Below, in pieces: positions 24,101-37,400 of a stretch of DNA of 64,000 bases. Both the position numbers and the translations under genes were made by a program. The notes under the pieces are model-generated. The model saw only the letters and a program-made list of their open reading frames with translations. It was not told the DNA's origin and did no database searches. Position 1 is the first letter of the stretch. Each line of letters opens with the position of its first letter. Source of the DNA: Apophysomyces variabilis (Eukaryota; Mucoromycota; Mucoromycetes; Mucorales; Mucoraceae); NCBI GenBank assembly GCA_002749535.1, contig MZZL01000134.1:186001-250000 (forward strand). The letters run 5' to 3'.

Positions 24101-24136
24101 GGCCTTGATTCATATTCCGCATTTCACAATCCCTAA
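21110..24136 (+). CDS. PUF (Pumilio) RNA-binding protein, Puf4-like
   Basis: Nine exons: 21110-21324, 21423-21526, 21591-21715, 21808-22726, 22817-22983, 23066-23284, 23356-23541, 23618-23767 and 23825-24136, total 798 residues. PUF proteins bind UGUA-containing 3' UTRs and repress or destabilise mRNAs. Eight PUF repeats span about residues 406-720. Their RNA-contact pentads in order are CRFFQ, NYLCQ, TRAVQ, NHVIQ, CCVLQ, NYVVQ, SNVME and NYVVQ. The TRAxQ in repeat 3 and CCVLQ in repeat 5 fit Puf4 rather than Puf3/PUM1 (CRVxQ in both). The N-terminal half is disordered, with a polyalanine run at about residues 329-341, and the C-terminus is Gln/His-rich with polyGln near residue 725. Several exon ends fall between PUF repeats. 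Confidence 0.95.
22350..22386 (+). repeat. GCT/GCA trinucleotide run encoding polyalanine
   Basis: Consecutive alanine codons, GCT then GCA/GCC, forming a self-complementary stretch inside the PUF coding sequence. Confidence 0.85.
23908..23942 (+). repeat. CAG/CAA run encoding polyglutamine
   Basis: Imperfect CAG/CAA trinucleotide repeat in the last PUF exon, followed by a Gln/His/Pro/Ser-rich tail. Confidence 0.85.
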
Positions 24137-25868
24137 CACAACTTTTACAATGATGGCGACCATCTGTGTAAACTATTATTATGTTGTTTCTTTGCTCTTT
24201 GTGTAGTAGCTTACCTCTAATTGTCACTATCTACGCTGTTATTTTTCTTTCTTATTTTTCTTTCCTTGGAAAAGAGAAAATCTTGTACCTTGCCCGTCCT
24301 TTTTTCTCGTACAAAATTCCTTTTTGTTTCTTCTTGCTGTTCACATTTTCTGCTTTTGTTTCCTGTCCCTTTGGCCTCCTCATTTTCTTTCTTTTTCTTT
24401 TTCATTATTTTTTGGATTTTTTTCCCAGTTTCTAGTATTTCTCAATAAAGTCAAATGCACTGTAGAAGCACTGTAATAAATCCCAGTTTCTGTTGATGGA
24501 AAAAAAGGGGGAGGTGCGAAAAAAAAAAGCTCTATTTTTTTTTGGCTTCCATGAGAAGACGTGCTGAAGGAAAATAGACTTGTTCATCTTTCTCCTTTGA
24601 CCCTGCTTCTCCTTGATGAACCTAAATCAAACATTGAAAATCTCGCGTGGTATTTACTATATTAACTTTTAGTGTTAAAGGAGTAAGCGTTTAAGCTATG
24701 CTCTCCTGATTCTAAATCCCGAATGCTTCATGTCATAGTCTAGTTTAACTTGAGGTTTCATCAATGTTAAACTCATGTGTCTTGAAAAGGGAAGATTTTG
24801 TTCCCTTAGTGCTTATCATTCCATAACAATGGAATGCTTAGTATATGGCATCAACAGAAAAAAGCGCAAATTAATGCGTGCTACCAAAAGCTAGATGTGC
24901 TTGTTTCCCATCTGCACCAATACAGGAGTCCCTTCAAAATTAACTTGCCTTGTTTTTGTAACGATGTGCGCTTGTCATAGATTAGCCTAACAATGGGATG
25001 TCGATAAAATAAACAACATCACCTGTATAGATTTGAAATATCATTACAAACGGAATAGCAACCGTCCAACTCAATAATGCGATATATTAAATACCTGTAA
25101 GCGCACTTTGTCTATCAAATGCCTCGTATTAACAATAACCATGAATCCATTTTTATATCTAAAACAAATATATATAAAGCAAAAGAGTGCAAGGTCAACG
25201 CTTGCGAAACTTCCAGGAGGACAGAAAACTACAAGGCCAAACATCGTCATGCTAGTACGCATAAAGACAGCAGCCCCTCATGGGTCAAGGTTCACATAAG
25301 AGGAGTCTGTTCTGGTTTCCTACTATTACGCCTTGCCAATCACTGAGTTTGTGGCTTTGTTGGCTATGTGAATAGTTTCCACCTTCTAAGTAGCATGCTT
25401 ACTGTTGTTCTATTAGCCCTTAAGTCAAATTGTAAGTGATGCCTAGCTTTGTTTAGGTGGTGCTTGTTTCACGAAAGAGCCACATCATCCTGTCCTGAAA
25501 ATGCCACTCTTATCAGTAAGCGGAACGATCGGAGCAGCTTGTGGTTACGGCTATGGAAAATGAGAAGAACGATGTGTGCGCAGTAGACAAGTGCCCTGAA
25601 AAAGAACTTACCTTACTTGTCTGCTTCAATCTTCTATTATAAGTATGAGTTCGTTTCAAACGAAAAGAAACAAGTCAAACGTCCTTATGGGAGTACGAGA
25701 ACTGAACTTTTCTTGATTGCTGCGTGTTCGTTGCATGGTGGTTCCGCAAAAAGAAATTGGATCGTACAGGGTAACTAGAAGGAAAACATTCACAAAACAG
25801 AAAGTTGATGTTCTCGGACCCCGGAGTTTGAACTTGTCTTCTTCAAGACTTTTCTCTTCTGTAAGAAA
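24137..25868. other. Intergenic, PUF to RNase H-like gene
   Basis: About 1.73 kb. The first 300 bases are T-rich 3' UTR with AATAAA-like signals near 24443. The rest has only short open frames without recognisable content. Confidence 0.5.
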
Positions 25869-27382
25869 GTGACGGATCACATACATTCCCACATGAATGC
25901 GATGGTCGAGATGCCATGTCCAGATAGGCATGTAACTGGAATTAGCCTGAAAGGCACCATTGTACGCGTCAAACCTAGCGACCGAGGCATTCCTTTTTCT
26001 TCTGCGCCCATTACTCCGCCCTATGAAGATGACGATCGGAAAGCCGCCGAGAAAGCCTTTGCCCAAACACCTCTTGGCAAGATCGCTGCTGTTTTAGGCA
26101 TAAAGCATGGCTATCTTAAGACACATACAAAAAAAGAGATTGTTACTATAACGACCGATGTATGGCCTTCAGAGCTTGCTGGTAGTGATCGGACAGTCAA
26201 AATGGATCCAGGGGAAGTTCATGCATAGAATTTTTCATGCTTTTTCAGAACTTTGCGCAGTACCGAAAAAGAAATTTAAACGACAACGCGTGGCAACGGT
26301 AAATAATAACAAGAAGAAGAATGAAATGAATGGGGCCGGTGTGCGGTAGCTCTGTTATGTTTTCATGGCATAAATAAAACAATCTTTCTTGTTTCTTTCT
26401 TTATAGTATTTGAAATTAGTTGAAGTCGAACCCAAGGCAGATCTGACGGTGTTCGTTGACGGTTCCCATATACCTGACAAAAGCAAACCCAAAAAAGATC
26501 GTTCACCCGGACACTGCGGCATTGGTGTTTATTTTCAAGAAGAAGATAGAACAAACTTGAGCGAAGCTTATCATGGTTCCTACAGTTCTTGTGGCGCTGA
26601 ACTGATCGTGAGTGGATAGGGTTCCCTATAGCATTTTTATTAATTTAGCTGTTTTTCTTTAGGCAGTCATCAGGGCGCTTGAAGTGTGCAAAGATGATGG
26701 AACATCGTTAAGAATTGTCACTGACTTTTACTCTACCGTCATGCGAGGCAATTACTTTTCCTTTTTATTCTTTGCTTATTGCAAAATAGAATTCCTATCC
26801 AATTGAAAAAAAATATAGTGATTAATGGAAACGGACCTGAATCCAAGACATCGGTGGGAAGAGCTTTAAGAGCCATGGTCGTCAGGAGGAAAAGCCTGCT
26901 CTATTTTGTAAGTAAAATACCCTATGTTTCAAAGGAAAAGAATGATAAACAGTCGTTATTTGTTGATGTGTTAGAGACTCGTGCCTGGACATGCCAGTAT
27001 TTATGGGAATGGCCAAGCGCACAAATTGGCCTATGGTGCGGCTCAGGCCTATAAGGCTGGAAAGTAAGCTTACATTGGTTGATATCGTCACCTGCCCTTG
27101 ACGGCGATTGGCCCATTTGATTAGGATGATTCCCCGAGAAATTGACATTGACAGATATTTGGAAGACAAGATCTACGTATCGCGGTCCGATCCTGAGTAC
27201 GTACAGGCAGCTTTGGCTGCCTATATTGAGTGAATGTTCTCAAATGCTTATTGTATTTTCTTTCTTCTAGCGTTTTTTCCAGTGACTCCAAAAATACGAA
27301 CGGTTTCTGGGAAGACAATGACGTTGATATGGCTTCGGAATATTCAGATGACGATTCTTACATGAGCGTTGACTTTGATTGA
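25869..27382 (+). CDS. RNase H-fold protein (RNase HI type)
   Basis: Eight exons: 25869-26181, 26249-26298, 26407-26607, 26663-26747, 26819-26907, 26975-27063, 27125-27196 and 27271-27382, total 336 residues; the first ATG of the open frame was taken as start. RNase HI enzymes cut the RNA of RNA-DNA hybrids. Seen: LTVFVDGS (Asp139), GIGVYF, CGAELIAVIRALEVC (Glu186), LRIVTDFY (Asp209), and VPGHASIYGNGQAHKLA. Three of four catalytic acidic positions and the motif histidine (GH, residue 252) are present; the fourth, normally Asp in NExAD, is His262. The 120-residue N-terminal part is unrecognised and the last 45 residues are acidic. Intron four begins GC, not GT. It may be an active but divergent enzyme or a repurposed fold. 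Confidence 0.78.
26748..26818 (+). other. GC-AG intron in the RNase H-like gene
   Basis: 71-nt intron opening GAG|GCAATT and closing AATATAG. There is no GT dinucleotide between the exon edge and the acceptor, so a GC donor is the only way to keep the RNase H frame (Arg then Val-Ile-Asn). Confidence 0.7.
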
Positions 27383-28978
27383 ACCAGTTGTATGGATGAC
27401 ATTAGGAATTGTCCGACCGAAACAAAAAAAAAAGGTTCATATGAAAAACAAGAAAGCATTATCAGTGCCAAAAATGCTATTTTCGTTGATAAACATGTCA
27501 ATAACAGGCATATTTCATTTGTCTTTTTGTTTATGGACGTCCTCCAGGCACTCCCTGTTTCTTCGAATACACCATGGTTTTTTTTTTCGTAGATTATCTC
27601 TTGCAAATACGTTCTTTATGGCTGGATTGGCTGAAAATAGATGCTCAGCAATCCCTGCAATGTTTAGATCATCAGACTGGCTAGGTGGTGGGAGTTGTTC
27701 GGTGATGTTGTCCAAAAGAAACATGTGAAAGTTCACAACTGCATCAGTGCGTTCGCCGATCCGCTGCCCTAATTTTTTTTTCTTTTTCGTTCTTAACGAA
27801 AGACAATCTCCGTCTGATGTGGCAAGGAACGGATGGTTCAGGCATGATCTAGTCTACGTCAGAAGACTGTCTTTATTAGTGTTGTCTTTATTGGAGGAAC
27901 TGTGCTACGGAGTACACACGCCATCATTTATAGTTTTCATATCCATAGAGATCTGAAGCAGATGCACATGACACATGCATGCCTGACTGTACCTCGTGCA
28001 ATGAAAGGACGGGTAACCCAACCCTTTCAGGTTGTGAGAGAGGAAAAAAACAAGAAGAATGGAGCATGATCTGCACCATCACTGTCCCTGTTCAGGTAAG
28101 AAAAACAGATGATACAAATAGGTTGACGATATCTTGCACTTCGAAAGAGTGTTTTCACGAGGTCACACAAGAAAGCCGACCTCCAACGTCATACAAGCCT
28201 CGCGCCTTTTTTTTTCTATGACAACCTTGCAGGAACTTGGTGACTCCATAGAAACCTATTCGTCCTAGAAGTAGTCGATGGTTTTAACTTATGCAACTTG
28301 TATGCGTAATAGCGTTTTGTTTATTGGCTATTGGTTATCCCGGATAATACGTGTCTATATAGAACATGTCATGCGTCCTACGTTTTTCGGGTTCCCCTTA
28401 GGGACGGATGGGTGGTAAGCGGGGTCATGTGGATCTTCACCAGTTTGGAACGGAGTTTTGTACTAGCACGATGATGGGTAAAAAGGAATCGAATGCATCA
28501 TCTACGAAAAAGAAAGATCGAAAAAGAAAAGATGAGAGTGTGAATAAGTTCAAGGATGCAGAAAGGACAACAAGCGTTTCCGGTTGTATTGTTATTGTGT
28601 TAATTGTTCTCTATAAGTTCCATACATGTTTCTGCACATTACACCATTTAACCTGAATTGTATGAAGATGACCCCAACCCACGTTTCTTTCTCATAAGAA
28701 GCATCAATATATACGGTGTTTGCATCATTAAGATGAAATGGTAACAGAGAGAGTGTGTGAGAGAGAAACGCATCCCTTTTCCATCCAATTTTGGGCTTAT
28801 CTTTTTCATGTGGTGTGCCAAATAAATCACCTTTTTTGCCCCCTCTCAGAAAAGATCCGATTGCTTACTCTTTTCCTCTCTCTCTTTCTATCTTGCTTGA
28901 GGATATTGAATTGACAAACATAGCTCTCCTCTCCTCTCCTCTTTTCTTTTATGACCCTCTACTAAGAATTTGTATATC
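27383..28978. other. Intergenic, RNase H-like to coiled-coil gene
   Basis: About 1.6 kb. A Lys-rich 82-codon open frame at 28411-28656 follows a TATATAG string but has no recognisable domain. CT-rich runs near 28875-28950 probably belong to the next promoter. No gene can be supported. Confidence 0.45.
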
Positions 28979-30801
28979 ATGTCTGACTGTGTTTACGAAC
29001 CCCGTCCTTGTATGAAAGAGCCCTCATCCTTTCGTGGACCCGCTGATGAGATCAAGATGGAACCAACTCAGGACGTAGGCGATAAATCAGTCGTCCAACT
29101 ATTGACGAAATTAGAAGAGGTGCCTAAAACCCGTTCTCATTCATGTCAATGAAGCTAAACATACATTTACAATACTGTTTTGCTGACTTTGGCTAGGGAA
29201 CGCAAACGATCGCCAACCTCCGTTCGATTCTGACAATGAAAACGGCAGAACTCAATGAACTGATTGCCCAACTGGAGATGACCAACCAAGTCATCACGCA
29301 CGTGGAATCCACAACAGCTCAGATTGAAACCATGCTGAAAGACCTGGGTTTGACAGAAAGCTCGACCCGCGAAAGTCTCTTGCTGAATGCACAAGCCAGC
29401 TTGGACTCCGCCATTAAATCCGCTAGTAGCCTTTATGCAACCGAGTACAGGTATCCACGAAGACCCTCGATGGCAAGCACGAGCAGTATGAGTATGGATC
29501 AAGATCGACGTGAACGAACAGTACGTGTTCTGCATGCAAATAGAAAAAAGGAGTTCCATATCGTTTTTACTAATGCCAACAAAAACAGCAGCCTGCAAGA
29601 TTTGCATCGAAGATTCGATACAAACCCGATCCAAAACGCATCTTACGACAGATTAACGATTTGCTCAGAGATCTTGAGTTGGATGCTGGAAGATTCTACG
29701 AAAGCATGGGTTCAGCAGGTAAAACAATTTTCTGGGAAAATGGAAAAAGGAACAGTGACGGCAGGCTAAATGAAAGGATCCCATCCTTTCTCTCCTGATC
29801 TTGTCTTTTCCTTAGCATTGGAAGATATTCAACTATTGCAGAAAGCTTATGTGGACCTCGACCTTGCCAAGACAATCGCTTTATCTGCGAAAAGCAATCT
29901 GAAACGTAGGACCATCTTGTTACGAAGCACTGGCCGAAGACGGAATGGTTCGGAAGAGATAAAATCGGTAAAAAAGAAATTTCTATTCGCAATTGGGTTA
30001 AGGTACCTGTGTGGCTGAACTTGAGCTGTGCCATGGCGTTTTTAGCTTGGGATAAAGATCCGAGAAGGCGTAGCCATGTGGAAAAACTATACAAGGGACG
30101 CGCCTATGTTGGTGGATGGAAAAGACATCATCGAAATACTTGACCAGGAGGACGAACTGTTGGCTAAAAATGTAAGTCTGTAAGTGGTGACTCTCCTATC
30201 ATGCCCTTAGCTTTCTAAACTGGATGGATCCTTTGTTATTTCATATTACTTAAAACAGCTGCCTGTTCATTCCTCCCGTATTTCCATCGACAGTTTATCA
30301 AGGAGGACTTCTCCCACCCCATCCCTGTCTGGAACTACGCGTACGATGAAGACCAGCCTCTCGATGCTTTCTACCGGCTCTAGCAGTAGTCAAACTTCAC
30401 ATAGCAGACGTCCATCCATTGCTGGAGAGTCATTGATCCCCGCGCCAATACCCACCAGCCCACCTGCGGTAACCAATGTGAAGAAAATCCACCGGCAAAT
30501 GGGTGGAGGCGTTCGATCCATTACCATGAAATCAGCCACAGGTGGTGCTCGCGTGCGTACAAGTTCAGCAACGAATGGTCGACCGAATAGTTCATCTTCC
30601 AAACCGCTGAAAGACCAAACGCCGCTGGCAATACCATCTCCACCAGCACCTGCACCGGTGGAGGCACCCAACAGTAACCATAAGAAGTCGATGCTAAAAC
30701 CACCCACGCAGCGTGGACCGGGATCTACGCTTCGAATTCGCAGTATGCTTGCTAAGAGACACCCGTCCATTGCACAAACTTCGCCAGCAGACGAGTCATG
30801 A
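28979..30801 (+). CDS. Coiled-coil protein with basic Ser-rich tail, possibly KAR9-like
   Basis: Six exons: 28979-29119, 29197-29520, 29589-29718, 29816-29967, 30046-30171 and 30259-30801, total 471 residues. I do not recognise it with certainty. The first 300 residues are helical, with heptad-like segments (LTKLEEGTQTIANLRSIL, LNELIAQLEMTNQVI, INDLLRDLELDAGRFYES, LQKAYVDLDLAKTIAL), then a Trp-containing helix (VAMWKNYTRD) and an acidic ILDQEDELLAKN. The last 170 residues are basic and rich in Ser, Pro and Arg, with SRRPSIAG and TLRIRSMLAKR, as in microtubule-binding tails. Spectrin-like helices followed by a basic Ser/Pro tail recall KAR9, the spindle-orientation factor; this is inference from layout. 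The fifth exon boundary is less sure: another frame is also open through 29913-30139. Confidence 0.6.
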
Positions 30802-31485
30802 ACGTTTTATTATGGTATTGGTTTGTTCAACTAAGATTTAACCCCAAATTAGTTTCGTTTTCCAACCTTTCATACCGCGCTTATTCTACATATGCAATCC
30901 GCTATTTTCTTTCAAGCTGCTTAGGTTCCAGTTATGCCGAAAACAAAGTCTATCTACTATTTATTACGCAAAGCCATTCATTGGCTCTATTAATCATACC
31001 TTCTTACCTACTTCATTCTTTTCGTTCTTTTCCTTTCTTATACTTGTTTTCCGTCTTTTCCTTTACGCATGAGTGGAGCCATCCATCTAGAACTGTTCGC
31101 TTTTTTCTTTTGTCTTTTCCCATTGTGGCAGTGTTGTAATCGATATGCTTAAAACAAGTCATTAAACATACTGTCCCCTTCCCCTTATCCATTTCACCCT
31201 TTTTGGATAATTAAACCAATCTTATCACTGTTGTACCAAATGCTCTTATTCGGATTTACAGTTGGTTCGTACCAAATCAATACAAAACAAGTCTCACTTG
31301 ATGCTACTTTCAATTTATTGACCACTTGGAAGTTTTTTTTAAAAACAAAGAAAATACTTTTGATTTCTTTATAGAGATGAATGCACTGTACAGAAACAAA
31401 CAATAAGAAAAAATTGAAAAAAAAATATTTATAAAATCACGAAAGAAAAGAAAAAAGAAGTGTAAAAGTTGTGTTTTTATAAAGT
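30802..31485. other. Convergent 3' regions
   Basis: 684 AT-rich bases between the KAR9-like gene and the end of URA2. No gene seen. Confidence 0.55.
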
Positions 31486-34400
31486 TTAACCGCGAAGGGT
31501 GCCCATGACCAAAGCCAACAAGGCCATGCGGACATAGAGACCGTAGCGCATTTGGCGGAAGTAAGCAGCACGTTGGTCGAAATCGACTTCAGGTTCAATT
31601 TCGTTCACACGAGGAAGAGGATGCATGACAATCATTTGCGACTTAGCCTTGCCGAGCACATCGTTGTTGATGATGAAGGCATCCTTGACCTTCTGGTACT
31701 CTTCTTCAGTGGCGAAACGTTCCTTTTGGACACGGGTCATGTAGAGCACATCGGTGGATCCAATCACGTCGTCCAAAGAGGCATAGATATTTTGCTTCAC
31801 ACCGGCACGGCTGACTTCTTCCATCACATCTGCAGGCATCATCAAAGATTCGGGAGCAACATAGTTGATGGTCACTTGGTAATAAGCGAGAATCTTGACC
31901 AAACTGTGGACGGTACGGCCGTTCTTCAAGTCACCGACAAGCGTGATGGTCAAGCCATTGACAGTACCGAGTTCTTCACGGATAGTGAACACATCAAGGA
32001 AGGCCTGGGTAGGATGTTCGCCAATACCATCGCCAGCGTTGATAATAGGCACCTTGCTGTATTTGGCAGCCAATTGAGCACTGCCAGGCTGAGGATGACG
32101 GAGGACGACGACATCGGAATAGCAACCAAGGGTACGGACAGTGTCGGCCAAAGACTCACCCTTTTGGACGGAAGAGGTCGTAGCGCTGACAGAGACCACC
32201 TTACCACCGAGGCGGTACATGGCTGCTTCGAAAGAGGCCGAAGTACGGGTGGAGGGTTCGAAGAACATGGTGCTCATCACACGGCCCTGGAGCAGGTTGA
32301 TCGAGCCATACAGTTCAACCAGGTTACGCATCTCGTGAGCGACACCGAACAGCAAGTGGAGGTCGTTGCGGTCGAATTGCTTGGATCGAAGGATGTGCTT
32401 GTGATAGAAGGGCGAACGGCTGACAACACGAGCGAGCGAAGCGGAGATCTCGTACGTAGGCGATTGGAAAGCAACAAGCTGTTGATCGTGAGCACCGGCC
32501 AACTTGAGTGGTTCAGCAGGAGTGAAACGAGGCGACTCGGCAACAGCACCTTCTTCTGTCTTGGTCACAGCACCGGCAACCTCCTTCTTAGCAGCAGTAG
32601 GCTTCACCTGAGCTTGGACAGACACGTTGCGGCCGTGGCTCACCTGCAGGCAGGTGCCATCCATAAAGACAGTCTTTTCATCCAACACAACACGGTGAAC
32701 AGCGCCGCTCAAGACCTTGGCAGCAACAGGAGACCATCCCTCAGTTTGGAGAGTGTGCTTGCGATCCACTTCAACCTCAATCAAAGTGTCGGGCTGGGCA
32801 GCCAAACCAAAGATACGGCGCGGGTTTTCGTGGAGACGATCGGTAATGTCCTTGAGCTTCAAGCGACCCTCCGACACAGCGTTCAACAACAGAGGCAAGG
32901 ATTCAGCAATACCCGTGGTGGCCGAGCTAGCTTGACCGAGTTCAGCAGCCAACTTGCGAGGAGTGGAACCAATCGAGAAACAATCCACCATGCCGAGGTT
33001 CTTCCACAAAGCCTCTTGTTCCTTCTTGGTAGGCAACAAGGCGGTGTTGTTGAAGTCTTCGGAAGCAAAGAAGAGCGAGTAGATAGCAACATCGCATGTC
33101 ACTTGGAGACCCTTGTTCTTGCTCATCTCAATCAAGGCAAGGTCAGCCTTGGTCATCACGTTCGAAACATGGACGATACGGTTGTGAAGAGAGGCCAACA
33201 ACAAGATCGAAGCCAAGTCAGTACCCTTCGCATCGGTCACGATCAGATGCGAACTGGGCCAGGAAGAGAAGACGGAGTCAAAGACCGAGACATTGCCGCT
33301 ACCAATCTTGTCAGTGTTGATGTACACAGAGGCCGCCTCCATTGATCCAAGGTTGGAAGCGTTTTCAGCCGTGGCTGTCAGGTTCAACAAGTAGTCGGTG
33401 TAAGCACCCTTACGAGCATGGGCAGTCAAGGCTTCAAAGGAGGAAGCATCCTTCGCATCCTCAGCAATTGCCGAGATCGTGGTGAAACCGCTGGCAAGAG
33501 AAGCCTTAGCCACATCGCCGAACTCCTCGCTGTTCGACATGAAAGCGTTGATGTTAAACAAACCAGGCAGAGTGGCAATGGTGTTGCTTGTCTTGTAATC
33601 CACGCCGACAATCTCAAAGTCATCCTTCATGCGGGCAAGGGCTTCAACAAACACCTTGGCGCACTTGACGTTGGTCAATAGAGGAATAGAGTAGTCGACA
33701 GCCATACGACGAGAACGGTAACCCTTGGACATGTAGGAAGCGGGACGACGGTAACGGTTGCGAGAGGGCAAGTTGATGTACAGATCGATCAGGTTGTTGG
33801 ACAGATGCTGCTGGAGCGAGTACTCGGCCTTGACCATATCATCACCCACGCCATCAAGTACTTCAAGATACTTGACAGGAATATTGTGTTCCTGGATGAA
33901 ATCGGCAGTACCAGTGGTAGCGAACAGAGTGTAGCCCAATTCGTGCAATTTCTTGACCGAAGGCAACATCTCCTGCTTTTCCTTGTAGGAACCGATAGAA
34001 AGCAAGATGTTCTTCTTGGGGATGGTGAAGCCAGTGGCCAACAAAGCCTTCATGTAGGCAGAGTATTTATCCTTGCCGAAACAGGCAACCTCACCAGTGG
34101 AGGCCATCTCGACACCCAAGACGGGATCAGCACCAGACAGACGGCTAAAAGAGAACTGAGGAACCTTCACACCAACATAGTCCTTGGGAAGATCGACCTT
34201 AGGATAAGGCTCGACAGGAAGACCCAACATGGCATTGGTGGCCATTTCAATCAAATCCACACCAATCACCTTGGACACAAATGGATACGAACGAGCAGCA
34301 CGAACGTTACATTCAATCACCTTAATCTCGTTGTTCTTGGCGATGAACTGAATGTTGAATGGACCAGTGACGTTCAAAGCGCGACCAATCTTGGCTGTGG

Positions 34401-37400
34401 CATCTTCGATCTTACGGACTGTTTCGGGATCCAAGTCCTGAGGAGGAAGGACAAGTGTAGCATCACCAGAGTGCACACCAGCGTTTTCGACGTGCTCGGA
34501 GATAACGTGCATGATCAGCTTACCGTCCAAAGCGACAGCGTCCATTTCGATTTCCTTGGCCTCCTCAATGTATTTGGAAATAACCACAGGGTATTCGCGC
34601 GAAACAGCAGCGGCTTCCTTCAGGTAAGCATCAAGATCGTCCTTGGAGAACACAACGTTCATAGCAGCACCGGACAAGACGTAGGAAGGTCGAACCAAGA
34701 CAGGATAGCCCACCTTGTTACAGAAGTCTTCAGCTTCGTCAAAGCTGGTCAGTTCCTTCCATTCGGGCTGATCCACACCAATACGGTCGCACATACGCGA
34801 GAACTTGTAACGGTTCTCAGCGTTGTCAATCATTTCAGGAGAAGTACCAAGCACCTTGAGACCTTGACGGTAAAGAGGCAAAGCAATATTGTTGGGAGTC
34901 TGACCACCCATAGACATCATCACACCAGAAGAACGTTCGGTCTCGTAGATATCCAGGACACGTTCAAGACTGATGTTCTCAAAGTAAAGCCGGTCAGCTT
35001 CGTCATAATCGGTCGACACGGTCTCAGGGTTGTAGTTGACCATGACTGTCTTGATACCCTTCTCACGAAGAGTACGAATGGCTCGGACAGCACACCAATC
35101 GAATTCAACGGACGAACCAATACGGTACACACCAGAACCGAGAACCATGATACCATTGTCTTCAAAGGTCACGTCGTGCTCAACGGCATTGTAAGTCATG
35201 TACAAATAGTTGGTGTAAGCAGGGAACTCAGCAGCAACTACAAGTTATGATCCTCGTTAATACCACTTACTTTCTGAATTTCAAATACCAAAGTACTTTA
35301 CCTGTATCAATTTGCTTGACGAAGGGTGTGATACCGTATTCTTGACGAAGTCGGCGCACAGCCAATTCATTGCTGTTGATCTTGGTGGCGATTTGACGAT
35401 CAGAGAAACCAAGTTGCTTAGCAGCACGGATCAAGTTGCCAGGAATGTTGGCCTTAGTAAAACCTTCGAGACGCTTCTCGAGGTGAATGATGCGCTGAAG
35501 CTTGTTCAAGAACCACTTGTCGATTTTGGTCAATTCCCAAATACGGTCAACGGTGTAACCGTGAATCATAGCATTGGCAATGGCAAACAAGCGTTGATCC
35601 GAAGGGTTCTGCAACTCTTCGTCCAAGTGCTCAACATCGACGATGTCGTTCTAAAAAATTGAAAAAGTTAAGTTTACCTCTTCTTTTTACCCAAAGATAA
35701 TTGTTACTTACAGAACCAAAACCAGCAAAACTATAGTCCACGGCACGAATAGCCTTTTGCATAGTTTCTTCAAAGGTACGGCCGATGGCCATGACTTCAC
35801 CGACGGACTTCATAGAAGAGCTGAGGGCGGTGCTGACACGGTTGAACTTCTTAAGATCCCAACGAGGAATCTTGACAACGACGTAATCGAGCGAAGGTTC
35901 GAAACATGCGCAAGTGACTTTCGTGACGCTGTTCGAGATCTCGTTCAAAGGAATACCCAAACCCAATTTGGCAGCAACAAAGGCAAGAGGGTAACCAGTG
36001 GCCTTGGAAGCCAAAGCAGACGAACGAGAAAGACGAGCATTGACCTCAATGATGCAGTATTCCTTGGAAAAGGGGTTCAAGGCATATTGGATGTTACATT
36101 CACCGACCACACCAAGGTGACGAATGACATTGACGGCAGTGGTACGGAGCATGTTGTAGTCTTCATCTGAAAGGGTCTGGGAAGGAGCGACGACGATCGA
36201 GTCACCAGTGTGGATACCCAAGGGATCGAAGTTTTCCATGTTACAGACAGTGATACAGTTGTCACGGCAATCACGAACAACTTCGTATTCAATTTCTTTC
36301 CATCCCTTCATAGACTTTTCAATCAAGACCTGAGGAGAGGTAGCGAAGGCCTTGTTACAGAGTTCGATCAACTCCTGCTCTGTGTCAGCGAAACCAGAAC
36401 CAAGTCCACCAAGAGCGTAAGCAGCACGGCAAATAACAGGATAACCGATGGTCTTGGCAGCAGCCAAAGCTTCTTCATGGTTCACAGCGGAAGCAGACTG
36501 GGCACACTTCTCATTGATCTCGTACAAAGCCTGGGCAAAAAGATCACGATCTTCGGTGGTGATGACCGTGTCAATAGGAGTACCGAGGACCTTGACGCCC
36601 AAAGATTCGAACTCGTCCTTCAACTTGATACCCACGTTCAAGGCAGTCTGACCACCAAAGGTGACATAGATACCGTCAGGTTTTTCAAATTGGATAACCT
36701 TGCGGACGAAATCGGGAGTAACAGGAAGGAAGTAGACCTTATCAGCCAAACCCTTGGAAGTCTGGATGGTAGCAATGTTGGGGTTAATCAAGATGGTGTA
36801 GATGCCTTCTTCCTTCAAGGCCTTGATGGCCTGAGAACCAGAGTAATCGAATTCACCAGCCTGACCAATGGAAAGACCACCAGATCCAAGGACCAAGACC
36901 TTGTTGACTTGCACACGAGGGTTCTTCTTCACATTTTCTTCCTTCAAACCACCGGGCATCTTAACGGGCACGAGCTTGTTCTGTTCGACACACTCCTTCA
37001 CGGTGTTGATGAAGACATCGAACAAGAATTCAGTGTCACGAGGACCAGGCGTAGATTCAGGATGGAACTGAACCGAGAAGATGGGCAGGCTCTTGTGGAT
37101 GATACCTTCGTTGGAGCCATCGTTGGCGTTCACAAAGAGTTCCTGGAAATCGGCAGGAAGCGAGGTAGCATCAACAGCATAACCATGGTTCTGCGAAGTG
37201 ATGTAGCAGCGACCAGAGATCATGTTGGTACAAGGGATGTTGTGGCCACGGTTACCATACTTCATCTTCAAGGTCTTGGCGCCAGCAGCTAAAGCCAAAA
37301 GCTGGTGACCGAGACAGATACCAAAGATAGGCTTCTTAGCAGCCTGGAGAAGGGCACGCACACGGTTAAACGTGACATCGATGGTGGTGGGATCACCAGG

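Noticed and set aside
29913..30139. Alternative open frame across the fifth exon of the coiled-coil gene
   Set aside because: It is Trp-rich and long, but joining it needs a 22-nt intron or a frameshift and it runs into a stop. The chosen exon 30046-30171 is flanked by good splice sites in phase with the final exon.
31552..33345. 597-codon open frame on the plus strand opposite URA2
   Set aside because: It is a shadow of URA2: biased codon use there avoids codons that give stops on the other strand. The translation is low in hydrophobic order and has no domain. The same applies to the 481-codon frame at 33805-35250, the 360-codon frame at 36210-37292 and the 270-codon frame at 37305-38117.
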